Source: Metridium senile (lineage: Eukaryota; Cnidaria; Anthozoa; Actiniaria; Metridiidae). From it: a DNA stretch of 64,000 nt. Below the pieces are notes generated by a model. It searched no databases and was not told the origin of the DNA. It saw only the letters and a list, made by a program, of their open reading frames with translations. Every line of letters begins with the position of its first letter. Within the stretch, counting starts at the first letter, position 1. Where the stretch lies: NCBI GenBank assembly GCA_949775045.1, contig OX459095.1, positions 25,900,978-25,964,977 on the forward strand, in the 5' to 3' direction. Below, in pieces: positions 36,124-47,481 of this stretch. The position numbers and the translations under genes were made by a program.

Positions 36124-37882
36124 ATGTCGCGTTTTGACCACCTTACGTCATGAGCATGCGCAAATACCACAGGAAGCCCAAGAACATCGCTATCATATGA
36201 CGTCTACCTTACGTGGGCTCCCTGTGTAGATACGTCACGACCTTACCCCACCATAGGGGTCACGTTCTAACCTCACAAAGCTATTCTCACTATGTAGTCT
36301 ATGTGTAAGTTTAAAATTTATACCCCAAATAATCGCTCTAACTTCCCATGTGGGACACTTCACTATGTAATCGCAATTAAAAGTTATCACCAACAACGAG
36401 TGCATACTTATTATTAATAACGTAAAAAATGGTGTATCTTTTCTAATTTTAAGTTTTTAAGCGAAATTATTTATATGCGAGAGGTCACTAAATCAGATAT
36501 TCGATCCTTCGCGCATGCTCAGAATGATTGAGGAGTCTAACAACTCAAAAAAGACACGTAAAAATAACAAAAACAAACATACTGCATTGTAAATATTTTT
36601 TTATGAATTTGTTTACGTTGAATTTTAAAACGTGCACCCAGACGCGGCTTAAAAATGGCTGACTCGTTCAAAGCACGAGGTATTGCACCACAGGAAGCCC
36701 AAGCAAATCGCCATCTTGGATTTGAACACGAATTTATTCGGGTTTCTCGTACTTCTACATCGATTTACACTTCCAAATCAGCGTTGGCTTTGGGTATATT
36801 GTTTGCTCAAGACATTATACAATTGCTACAATGCTACAATTGCTGTTATTTTCTAACGTTTTTACGGAAAGAGGTTTTCTAAAACATGTCAATATCAGAC
36901 CGTTTTTGATACTCGAGCCAACTCGATCCTCGAATTCTCAGAAAGCAGATTGATCAACAAAGTCAGGAGCCCATGAAAGCTGGATTATTCCAATACAAAC
37001 TGCCACCAAAGCAAAGAAACAAGTAACTATTATAGAATTATACTTTTTTTGATAAATATCAATATTTTCAAAACATAATTCATCTTTTTAATAGTTAATC
37101 TACATGTGCAATCGGCCTTCTCCGGTTCATATAAACATCGCCCAGAACGCCTTAAATCGCCTAACATCGCCTAAGAATTTAAGAGCTTTTTGCTAAAATC
37201 GCCTAATATCTCCAAAGATCTCCTTAGAGGTTAGGAACTTGTGGCCTTACAATTAAGATTTATACATAAATTTCAAATCTGTTATAAATAAAATTTTATT
37301 TGTTTGAAATCAATGCCTTGTCTTTTCAATATGCTAACATTCATTATGTTCATAATGTTCTGAGATTTTACAAAGTCAACATTAAAAGTGGTCTAAAAAT
37401 TAAGCGCTTTCAAAATGTTCTAACAGTGATCCACGAGTTGGCCATAGGGGGCCTTTGATTGTTCTCATTGTTTAATTATTAAAATATTAATGTTGAAAAA
37501 AGTTAAACCACAGGGAGCCCATTACCACGGATAACACAGGGATCCCGAGGGTACCAACGGGTTGCATATATTTAGTATATTACGTGCGCTCTGATTGGTC
37601 GGAACCCATGTATTACTAAAGAATACAGTACACACAGGGGTGATTCAATCATACGCACGCTCAAATCTTGCAAGCGCGCATTGCGATGTCCTTTCTAGTG
37701 CGTTTCTTTTTTGTTTTTACAACATTTTTACGTCATCATCATAGGTATTTGTACCATTTATACAGTTCACTTTATAATGCTCTTTTAATGTATTTCAAAG
37801 GGACCAGTGCGTTAAAGTCATGAAATACGTAGTTTCTGTTATATTTTTCATCTACATTTTACAAATTTGTCTTGAACAGACA
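34945..37882. other. Non-coding stretch with microsatellite, no gene recognised
   Basis: No supported open reading frame and no tRNA boxes. It holds a CTAT microsatellite (36000-36123), three occurrences of CCACAGGRAGCCC (about 36168, 36688, 37508), and a run of ATCGCCTAA phrases at about 37138-37205. Short frames across the microsatellite translate to repeated YLSI and are artefacts. Confidence 0.6.
36000..36123. repeat. CTAT tetranucleotide microsatellite
   Basis: An imperfect start (GTATCTATCCTATATG) runs into about 20 uninterrupted CTAT units. Confidence 0.95.
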
Positions 37883-37892
37883 ATTAAGATTA

Positions 37893-38109
37893 ATACTCCA
37901 GTTTCGAGATCTCTTTACTCAGTGTTAGCCTCAAAACCATGTAATATATTCTTTTGTTCAGTAACAGTCCGTGCAAATGAAAGAGATTTGTGTGCATAGA
38001 AGACAATAAAATTATATCGAAATCTCACGAGTTTTATCTAAATTTCTGCATATTTTACACACAATTGAGGCTAACACTGAGTAAAAGAGATCTCGAAACT
38101 GGAGTATTC
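37893..38109. mobile_element. MITE of about 215 bp, possible 10-bp duplication ATTAAGATTA
   Basis: ATACTCCAGTTTCGAGATC and the following bases to about 37935 are the reverse complement of about 38064-38107, giving a TIR of about 43 bp. ATTAAGATTA lies immediately outside on the left (37883-37892) and 2 bp beyond the end on the right (38110-38119), consistent with a long, Mutator-like target duplication. Confidence 0.65.
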
Positions 38110-38236
38110 ATTAAGATTATTAATATCTTCAGACTATATCCAAGGGGCATCATTGTTATAGCTCCAGTTATCTCTAGCTGTCAAAAACTGGGTCCCACCA
38201 CTCCTACTGGGCTAATAGACTAAACTGCATAATCCT

Positions 38237-41200
38237 GAGTCTGACTAAACGTCGAGGGTCGAGGGTCGAGGGTAGATAGTCGAGGGTCGAGGGTAGATAG
38301 TCGAGGGTCGAGGGTAGATAGTCGAGGGTCGAGGGTAGATGGTCGAGGGTCCAAAAAATATTCCCAAGCCTAATGTGATAATTTTAAACAAGAGTTGAAT
38401 GAAGTGGAGCCATAAATGTACTTGAATGATAGCGTACATCGACGAACGAAGACCGCCATGTTTATATTTATATTGGTGCCGCGAGAGACTAGACTCATAC
38501 ACAGGTATCCCGAAATAACATTAACATGAAAAATATCCGAAACAATATGGCGGAATAGATAGTAAGAGTGAGTATTTATTTTGTATTCCAATGGCCACAA
38601 CACAGAACTGCATCCATCCAGATATACCACGGTGTGCTAGGAGGAGTATTATTCGTCAAAGCTCATCGAATTTACCCAAAACTCCAACTGGTAAGCTTAT
38701 TTTAATTTTCAACTTACTCTAGCTAACTTAACGAGTTTTTTCTCATTTAAATTAAACGAAGACTTGAAATTGTCATTGATAGTTGTATTATTTCTGTATT
38801 GTGTCTTGGATTTTGATTTTGTGAACTTGTAGGGCCTTATAATTAACGGTAGTCCCGAAGTATTGTGTTTTTCGCATAACTTTTGTTCTGATACGATAAT
38901 GTACAACTATAAGAAGCTTATATTGTCTGAGGCAAGATCAAAAGTACCAAAGGAGTATTTTTTTTATGTTCTGATCACTATCATATCAGGATTGTAATTC
39001 CCCTTGACTGGGATTGTGTAAGGTTTTTGGTTGGGAAAGGGTTTAATACACTAAGAACAATAGAGTGGCAAAAACATAGATTCCTTTGTGTTTCTTTGTG
39101 AGATTTCATTCCCAAGTGAAATCTCAGGCCTAGTTTATACATCTAATCCGACATGTGCCAAATCTAATCACAACAAAGCAGACCCGGCACTTAATTATCT
39201 ATTGTATGAATTGTATTCGGCAATTGTGAGATTCGCCATATATAAAGAAGGCTTAGTTAGTTGATAACTAAATACCAATAATTAGGCAATACATAGTTAG
39301 GGATTTTTTTATTGATATTTGACAAAACAACAAGAAACAAAACTGTGACCAACAAGTAGTTTGCTGGCACTACATATTAATGTTTTTCTAAATACCTAAT
39401 AGAGTACAAATACTAGTCTAGATAATAGTCAAGGTGTAATAGTCCAATAGAAACAAAAGAAAACAATGGAATAAGAGACTACAAAGTATATATAATATAT
39501 AATTTAGTTTAACCTCTATTTCACAGGTTAGAGTGGTTCTAATTAACCCATGAAACACACTTTAGTGTACCACTCTTTAATGCAATCTAATTCCATTGTG
39601 TTCTTTTGTTGTTATTTGACTAACACACTTTAACTAATATACTTTGTTTCAAATACTGCTATAGAGTGAAGTCATTTAACCGGTGAAATAGATGTTAGAC
39701 TAATACACCTTAGCAGTCTAGAATTCCGTTGTTTTCTTTTGTGTCTATTTGACTACACTTTAGCAAGCAATTTCTATTTCACGGATTAAATGCCTTCACT
39801 CTATTGTGCTAATTCTATTGCTTGATTAGCACTATTTAGCAGTAAGTGTTTGTACTCTAATTGCACTTTATTCCATTTTTTTTTTTTTTTCATTTTATTA
39901 TGTTTTTACTCCACAAACATTCCAGCTATTCCAACGTGCAAACGTCTAAAATTATATTTATCTAATATTGATAGGAAACTCTTTGTAAAAGAAAAAACTT
40001 ACATGTTCAGAATCAAGTCTTCACAAGTGGTGATCTTTAATTATTATTTTTCAAGTTTCCAATTTTCATACCTTTGTTTTGAATATTCTATAGACTCTCT
40101 TGATAAAAAAGATAAAAATGAATGTGTAAATAGAGAGCTTCATGATATAAATGTCATTTGTAGTCTGACATTTTATAATAGTGATAACAAATAATAATAA
40201 AAAAACTGCAACATATTCTACTTATTTAATTAGGATGTGCAATTCTCCTTTCCGGAATTCATGAGGGGACTGGGAATGAGTGTAGAAATATTAATTTAAT
40301 TGAGAAACAAACCCCATCACATGAACAACCACACTAAGTTTATCAAGTTTTAGAATGATTGGGCAAATACTAGCTTTAAACAATTTGTAAAAATAAGAGA
40401 GAATGTATGGTTTTTGTGGACGCTGTCCTTAAACCCCATACAATCTCTCTTATTTTTGGGACTTTTAAAAGCCTTATTTTATGCTTTATTTTGTGATAGG
40501 GATCATTTTTTAATTAGATTTATTTTAATTTTTTCACTTGGCCCCAGTCCCCTCATGAATTCCGGAAAGGAGAATTGCACATCCTAATTAAATAAGTAGA
40601 ATATGTTGCAGTTTTTTTATTATTATTTGTTATCACTATTATAAAATGTCAGACTACAAATGACATTTATATCATGAAGCTCTCTATTTACACATTCATT
40701 TTTATCTTTTTTATCAAGAGAGTCTATAGAATATTCAAAACAAAGGTATGAAAATTGGAAACTTGAAAAATAATAATTAAAGATCACCACTTGTGAAGAC
40801 TTGATTCTGAACATGTAAGTTTTTTCTTTTACAAAGAGTTTCCTATCAATATTAGATAAATATAATATTAGACGTTTGCACGTTGGAATAGCTGGAATGT
40901 TTGTGGAGTAAAAACATAATAAAATGAAAAAAAAAAAAAAATGGAATAAAGTGCAATTAGAGTACAAACACTTACTGCTAAATAGTGCTAATCAAGCAAT
41001 AGAATTAGCACAATAGAGTGAAGGCATTTAATCCGTGAAATAGAAATTGCTTGCTAAAGTGTAGTCAAATAGACACAAAAGAAAACAACGGAATTCTAGA
41101 CTGCTAAGGTGTATTAGTCTAACATCTATTTCACCGGTTAAATGACTTCACTCTATAGCAGTATTTGAAACAAAGTATATTAGTTAAAGTGTGTTAGTCA

Positions 41201-42580
41201 AATAACAACAAAAGAACACAATGGAATTAGATTGCATTAAAGAGTGGTACACTAAAGTGTGTTTCATGGGTTAATTAGAACCACTCTAACCTGTGAAATA
41301 GAGGTTAAACTAAATTATATATTATATATACTTTGTAGTCTCTTATTCCATTGTTTTCTTTTGTTTCTATTGGACTATTACACCTTGACTATTATCTAGA
41401 CTAGTATTTGTACTCTATTAGGTATTTAGAAAAACATTAATATGTAGTGCCAGCAAACTACTTGTTGGTCACAGTTTTGTTTCTTGTTGTTTTGTCAAAT
41501 ATCAATAAAAAAATCCCTAACTATGTATTGCCTAATTATTGGTATTTAGTTATCAACTAACTAAGCCTTCTTTATATATGGCGAATCTCACAATTGCCGA
41601 ATACAATTCATACAATAGATAATTAAGTGCCGGGTCTGCTTTGTTGTGATTAGATTTGGCACATGTCGGATTAGATGTATAAACTAGGCCTGAGATTTCA
41701 CTTGGGAATGAAATCTCACAAAGAAACACAAAGGAATCTATGTTTTTGCCACTCTATTGTTCTTAGTGTATTAAACCCTTTCCCAACCAAAAACCTTACA
41801 CAATCCCAGTCAAGGGGAATTACAATCCTGATATGATAGTGATCAGAACATAAAAAAAATACTCCTTTGGTACTTTTGATCTTGCCTCAGACAATATAAG
41901 CTTCTTATAGTTGTACATTATCGTATCAGAACAAAAGTTATGCGAAAAACACAATACTTCGGGACTACCGTTAATTATAAGGCCCTACAAGTTCACAAAA
42001 TCAAAATCCAAGACACAATACAGAAATAATACAACTATCAATGACAATTTCAAGTCTTCGTTTAATTTAAATGAGAAAAAACTCGTTAAGTTAGCTAGAG
42101 TAAGTTGAAAATTAAAATAAGCTTACCAGTTGGAGTTTTGGGTAAATTCGATGAGCTTTGACGAATAATACTCCTCCTAGCACACCGTGGTATATCTGGA
42201 TGGATGCAGTTCTGTGTTGTGGCCATTGGAATACAAAATAAATACTCACTCTTACTATCTATTCCGCCATATTGTTTCGGATATTTTTCATGTTAATGTT
42301 ATTTCGGGATACCTGTGTATGAGTCTAGTCTCTCGCGGCACCAATATAAATATAAACATGGCGGTCTTCGTTCGTCGATGTACGCTATCATTCAAGTACA
42401 TTTATGGCTCCACTTCATTCAACTCTTGTTTAAAATTATCACATTAGGCTTGGGAATATTTTTTGGACCCTCGACCATCTACCCTCGACCCTCGACTATC
42501 TACCCTCGACCCTCGACTATCTACCCTCGACCCTCGACTATCTACCCTCGACCCTCGACCCTCGACGTTTAGTCAGACTC
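38237..42580. mobile_element. 4344-bp palindromic foldback element, 9-bp duplication CATAATCCT
   Basis: Arms 38237-40273 and 40544-42580 are each 2037 bp and nearly identical in reverse complement: every coordinate pair I checked sums to 80817, and paired open frames differ at one residue (about 39950 versus 40865). The spacer 40274-40543 carries its own hairpin (about 40391-40410 against 40436-40456). CATAATCCT flanks both ends (38228-38236, 42581-42589). The ends carry a 21-22 bp minisatellite of GTCGAGGGTCGAGGGTAGATA. A 9-bp duplication suggests the Mutator superfamily; the architecture recalls Foldback elements. No transposase; paired frames of 65-114 codons resemble no known protein. Confidence 0.85.
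38251..38350. repeat. Subterminal minisatellite, left end of palindrome
   Basis: Four to five units of GTCGAGGGTCGAGGGTAGATA. The mirror copy lies at about 42467-42566. Equal copy number in both arms points to recent origin or conversion between arms. Confidence 0.85.
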
Positions 42581-43639
42581 CATAATCCTCAACTAGCCCG
42601 ACTTCACGCTCATAGAGCGTCTAGTTCTATTTATAGTACTATAAACATCCAGCTAATTAGCTAATTAGTTGTTATCACATTATTCAATCAGTCACTTTAC
42701 ATGGAAAAGCTTAACTTTACGAAGATTATTTTTAGTTTGACAGTATCAATTTCAAGAGTTGATGCTATTGACAATCTGAATTCCTATAATTATTAAAGCA
42801 AAACTAAGCGGACTAAAGGATAGTAAAATTCGCTAGAAAATGCTGACAGAGTGACACAGACACGACGTCGTGAAATGTATCCATTTAAACATCAAGGTCA
42901 CGCTATACCAAGTTAGTAGAAAAATCAAATATCGACATCTCAAAGACTTCTTCGTAGCTAAAACATTTTCTTAACTTATACAAAGTGTTTAAATTATTAT
43001 ATTTGTATTTAGAAGTATGGATTCTATAATTCAATGTTTATTCAATGCCGCCTTTGAAGTCGACGAAATTAGACGAACCCGTGAAAACGTCAATGTTTGC
43101 TTGCACATAGCTTAATGAAGAAGATCATAACCGCACGATATTTTTACATTTTATTATTCGCTTAGGTATGATATTTGCAAATATCTACTTGTTTTAAGTG
43201 GTTCTTTCCCGGAAGTTTGCGTTTTTTACCTTTAAACAGGAGCTACTTCGCACCTTTTTTGTAAACCATTTACATGTAACTATAGTGTGTTTGGAATAAT
43301 TTTGTTTCGCGAATAAAAAAGGAATAGCTATGATATTGTGTCAATTAGATGTTCTAATGATGTCCTTTCTAGCTATGTTAAAAAATAAGCAAAATACGTG
43401 CACGTTGTTGAGTGACGAATTTGTAAATTTGCCAAAAATTATCTCGAAAATTATGCGAAAAGCCGACAAATGAGTCCCAAACTTCAAACGCGTCTAAAAA
43501 AATCATTTTAATAGATATCGCTTAAAAATTGCCGATTTTGTGAATCACCTATAAAGTACTTCTCAAAGGCCGAAAATGAAGGAAATCTATTTTTTAAACC
43601 GAAGTCCACTGGTCCGCTCTTACCGAGACAGCCTCTTTT

Positions 43640-44459
43640 AAAAAACGCTCTATTCCTCCACTCCCCTGTAGAACTAATGTACAGCCTTGTGTCAGCAGCG
43701 CTATTAAAGAACCAGCAAATTCAGTGATGTATTGTTGTCTAGTGGTAGTGATGGTCTTATCACTACCAACAATAACTACAACAAGAGAAACATTCGGAAA
43801 CATTACACAAGGTATGCTAAAACCAAACCACAGGGAGAGATGGTAGACTCCCATATATAAAAGGGCTGGAAAACTTTATTTTGAACAAGTATTCATACAC
43901 AAATATCCAATTAGGTGTAAATATAAACTTTGTATTATTGCTGCGACCGAAGCGAGTAGCCTACTATTTACGACGGTCACCCTTGCTGATAGTAAACTCA
44001 TTTTGGGATTTTTCGTTGTCGAATTTGACATCATCGAAATGAGTCATGTTTGTTTCATCAATTTGTAAGCAAATGCTATATCCCAAAACGTACAAGCTTT
44101 GTCAGACTAGTGTATATCTGTGAAGTGTCATCCTGCAGGAATGCATCAGTGATATATGCTATACCCTAAAACGTACAAGCTTTGTCAGACTAGTGCTATA
44201 TTTAGGTTTGTGACACTGTATAAGCGGTATCTAATCACGGAATTTGATCCCAAAAACGTTTGACGAGCACCCACGCGCAAAATCCGAATAGTCTCCGTCA
44301 CAGTACTCTGCGCCATCTTGAAATGTAGCCGGGCCTTGGCATCGAAACGAGATGAACGTTGAGCTTGCTTTCAAGATGGCACATGCAGGAAACTGTGAAT
44401 GCGACTATTACCTGATAGGATGAAAATCCCATTAATACTCGATTATACCAGTTGTACAG
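43640..44459. other. Intergenic stretch upstream of the receptor kinase exons
   Basis: No gene recognised. It contains a direct duplication: AAACGTACAAGCTTTGTCAG with flanks at about 44074-44112 and again at about 44155-44195. A loose inverted pair, AATAGTC..GCCATCTTGAAA (from about 44287) and TTTCAAGATGGC..GACTATT (to about 44410), may be a small decayed element. Upstream exons or the promoter of the kinase gene could lie here or beyond the transposons; none can be supported. Confidence 0.5.
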
Positions 44460-44620
44460 GCAATTTTGGAGAGGCTAGGGGGAGTGATGACGGAGGAGGT
44501 TGTGGTACTGATGGTACGATCACAGGAATGAACATGTTAACTGTCTATTTATGACAAGGATTAACGATTATTTGATATTTTTGTATTAGTGTTATGTTGA
44601 TTCAAATATTGCTCTTTTAG

Positions 44621-47481
44621 TATGTCAACCACCAGTCAACGTAGACTATTTTAGTCCGAGATTTGAAAATGTGGATTACATATCTCGTGATTTTGGAAAT
44701 AATTATACCAATAACCAGGAATGCACGTGGCTCATCACCGCGCCTGATAAAAGTCAATTAGTCAGATTTTCCCTCGTAAGCTTCAACATACTTCAGATGG
44801 GTGACTATTTAGTGATACGAGATGGTATGAATGAAAGTGCTGTGGTTATGAACAACTTAACAGCTGCATATCCACGTAATTTTAATTGGTGGACATCTAG
44901 TGGGCGGTACTTATTGGTGCAGCTGAAGTTAAAATCACATCATAATAATTCTGGCAAAGGGTTAAGTCTACTTTTAGAATATCAAAGAAATGTTAAAGGT
45001 GTGTCTGTTTTCATTTTATTTCAATTCATTTCTTTGCTACTACTGATGTCATCTTTTTGTTTTACATCTCGATAATACGTTCCCTTTAATTCTTTATATA
45101 TTTTTATCTATTGTTCAGCCTGTACCGCCGTACGCTATACATATATACAGTATGACTACGAAGCTATTGTGAGTCCTTTTCATCCATTTGACTACCCAAA
45201 CAATCAAGATTGTAGATGGCATATCTCTCCACGTGCACAAGGCATGGAATATATCAGTCTCAAGTTCAAGAAATTTAGCCTTGCCCAAGGGGATCTCGTT
45301 AAAATAGATGGTAATCGTGAAATAATCTTTACGAAATTCAATAGTTCTTTAATCCCTACCACATGGGTGACGCCTTGTTATTCGGCTTGTTCATTTACGT
45401 TCATGTCTGATCAGCAAAAGACAAGCAAAGGATTCCTCATTCTTATGAAGTTCCAAGAACGAATGCAAGGTAAGCGTTTTAACACGAAACTAGTGTGCAG
45501 TTAATTGATAATATAGCCGATGAAAAACGTGTCTACAAAGGCCTTTTTATATCTTTTACCTGTTTTATGTAGTATAGTTTATAAAATAGGAGGTCGGGTT
45601 TTATCGGTTGACATAGATACGAAGCTGGTTGGTTGAGATAAGGTACATGCTGTCTGGAATAACCATAGGGCCGGCTAAATACAAATCAGACAGTCAAATG
45701 GGAGAAGTAATGCATAACAATTTTAAATTTATACTATCTATTTTGTACAGCCTGTCCGCAGGGTAAGATATTATCCAATGATAAAGAGGCCATCACAAGT
45801 CCTTTATATCCAGAATACTATCCCATGGATGATATATGCCACTGGGTAGTCACAGCACCGGAACTTCACGTTGTTGGGTTTATGTTTTCTGACTTTGACT
45901 TGGGCCAAGGAGACTATGTAAAACTACATGATGGAAAGGCTTTGCTATTGCAAACTTATGGAAGTAAACCAAAACTAGGTCATTGGAGGACATCTAGTGG
46001 ACGGCACCTTGGGGTTGTGTTCAAGTCCAGCGAGCATTTCACTTTTAAAGGATTTAAGATAAAGATTAAATTTATAAAAATGCCAAAAGGTAAATGTCTG
46101 TTAATATAAATGTACACATTATTCTTAAAATGCATATTAATTAATGATGTTGATGTATACTTTTCAGAATGTTTATCGTCGATGGTTTCATTGGTAAATA
46201 CATCTGACAGCAATATAACTCCTTTCAATCCTGTCTATCGAAACAATCTTCAATGCACGTGGCTTATCACCGTACCTCAATACCAGATAATCAGATTCTG
46301 GTTCACAAAGTTTGATTTGGCTCAACCAGGAGATTATTTAGTGTTAAGAGACGGTGTGAACGAGAGTGCTGTGGTGTTAAAGAACTTTACAACTAAGCCA
46401 AGTTTGGACGAAAGATGGGCGTCATCTGACAAATACTTGTGGATGAGGTTTAAAACAGATGAAAACAATGTTTCTGCGGGATTCAATCTGACATGGAGAT
46501 TTGTCAAGAAACTAAAAGGTAGAATGGTATGAAAAAATATATCGAATCATGCAGTTTTAAATAAACATGGAGGGAAAAGCATTATTATAAAATACATACA
46601 ATATTTTCATGCAGAGTTTTTGTTAAATCATGAATGTTTTATGTAATGTTTAAAAAACCAGCAGGATTGTTTTATCAAGTATAAAAACCCGAGGCGTAGG
46701 CGATAAAACACGTGTTGTGAGGTTTTTAAATGGCTTAAAAAGTCCATCAACATAAAACAAAAAAAATCAAATAAAACATTGAAAAATACACAAAAATGTG
46801 ACAACGGAACTCTCATAACATATATGTCCCACATTTAAAACAGGACTTGCTGTTGTCAGTAGGAAGAGCATCTCTGGGCCATTTGGTCCATTTAGTATTG
46901 ATCCAATTAGTTGGTCCAGTGCAGGCCACATGATTGACTAGAGACTTTATACCTGATAACACCTTTTGAGACACATTTGCCTTTATGACAAAGGTACATG
47001 TGTCTTTATAGAATACTTATGAGAGGGTTTTATTAGGTTTAAAACCTCATGTGACCAAATTGGTCCAACTGATTGGACTTAAGGCTTATGAATTATTAAT
47101 GAGATTTTTTAATTTACTTTTCAGCATGTTCTTCCTCGTCTTCTGAAAAAGTAGCCGGTGCTGTTAACATCCAAAGTCCTTTCTATCCTGACCAATACAC
47201 AAACGACCTAGAATGCTCGTGGCTCATCACCGGACCCCAAAATGGTATAGTTGGCTTTGCATTCACTGTGTTTGACTTGGCTCAAGGAGACTATTTAGAG
47301 ATTAGGGATGGTATGGATGAGAGTGCTTTGGTGTTGATGAACTTAACAAGTGAAACACGTCCACCGAAAAAGATGCAAACATCTACTGGACAGTACTTAT
47401 GGGTGAAGTTTAAGTCTGATCACCAGTATGTCGGTGCAGGGTTTAGTATTCTTTGGGTCTACCAAAAAAAACCTATCAGCC
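44621..47481 (+). CDS. Five CUB domains, one per exon
   Basis: Each of exons 1-5 encodes one CUB module of about 113-126 residues, begins with a Cys right after the splice junction (CQPPV, CTAVR, CPQGK, CLSSM, CSSSS) and is symmetric (phase 1-1). Shared core: SPxYP..NNxxCxWLITxP, then [17 protein letters not shown]. Domains 1, 4 and 5 share NESAVV or DESALV and are the closest paralogues; domain 2 is the most divergent and carries extra Cys residues (PCYSACSF). Phase-symmetric exons explain how the repeat number could grow by tandem exon duplication. CUB domains bind proteins or glycans, often with calcium. Confidence 0.88.

Larger units (their letters stand above)
32130..43639. mobile_element. 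11.5-kb structure with terminal inverted repeats of about 975 bp, interrupted by nested insertions
   Basis: The sequence from AAGAGGCTGTCTCGG at 32130 to about 34944 (minus the 33075-34916 insertion and its duplication) is the reverse complement of about 42664-43639, with scattered substitutions. The internal non-repeat DNA is about 3.3 kb (34945-38227 and 42590-42663) plus the 4344-bp palindrome. No transposase was found, so it looks non-autonomous, or is an inverted duplication rather than a transposon. Both ends have TTAA nearby, but the two sides differ by two T residues, so the target site is unresolved. Confidence 0.65.

Noticed and set aside
35896..36229. Frames across the CTAT microsatellite
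   Set aside because: Repeated YLSI peptides are microsatellite translations.
39850..40967. Mirror-image 114-codon frames in the palindrome arms
   Set aside because: They exist as a pair only because the arms are inverted copies; composition is low-complexity and no known domain appears.
44460..44513. Possible extra 54-bp phase 1-1 exon (Gly-rich, GSDDGGGCGTD) upstream of the first CUB exon
   Set aside because: Frame and splice dinucleotides fit, but the polypyrimidine tract is weak, it is very short and I know no matching domain. Transcript data would decide.
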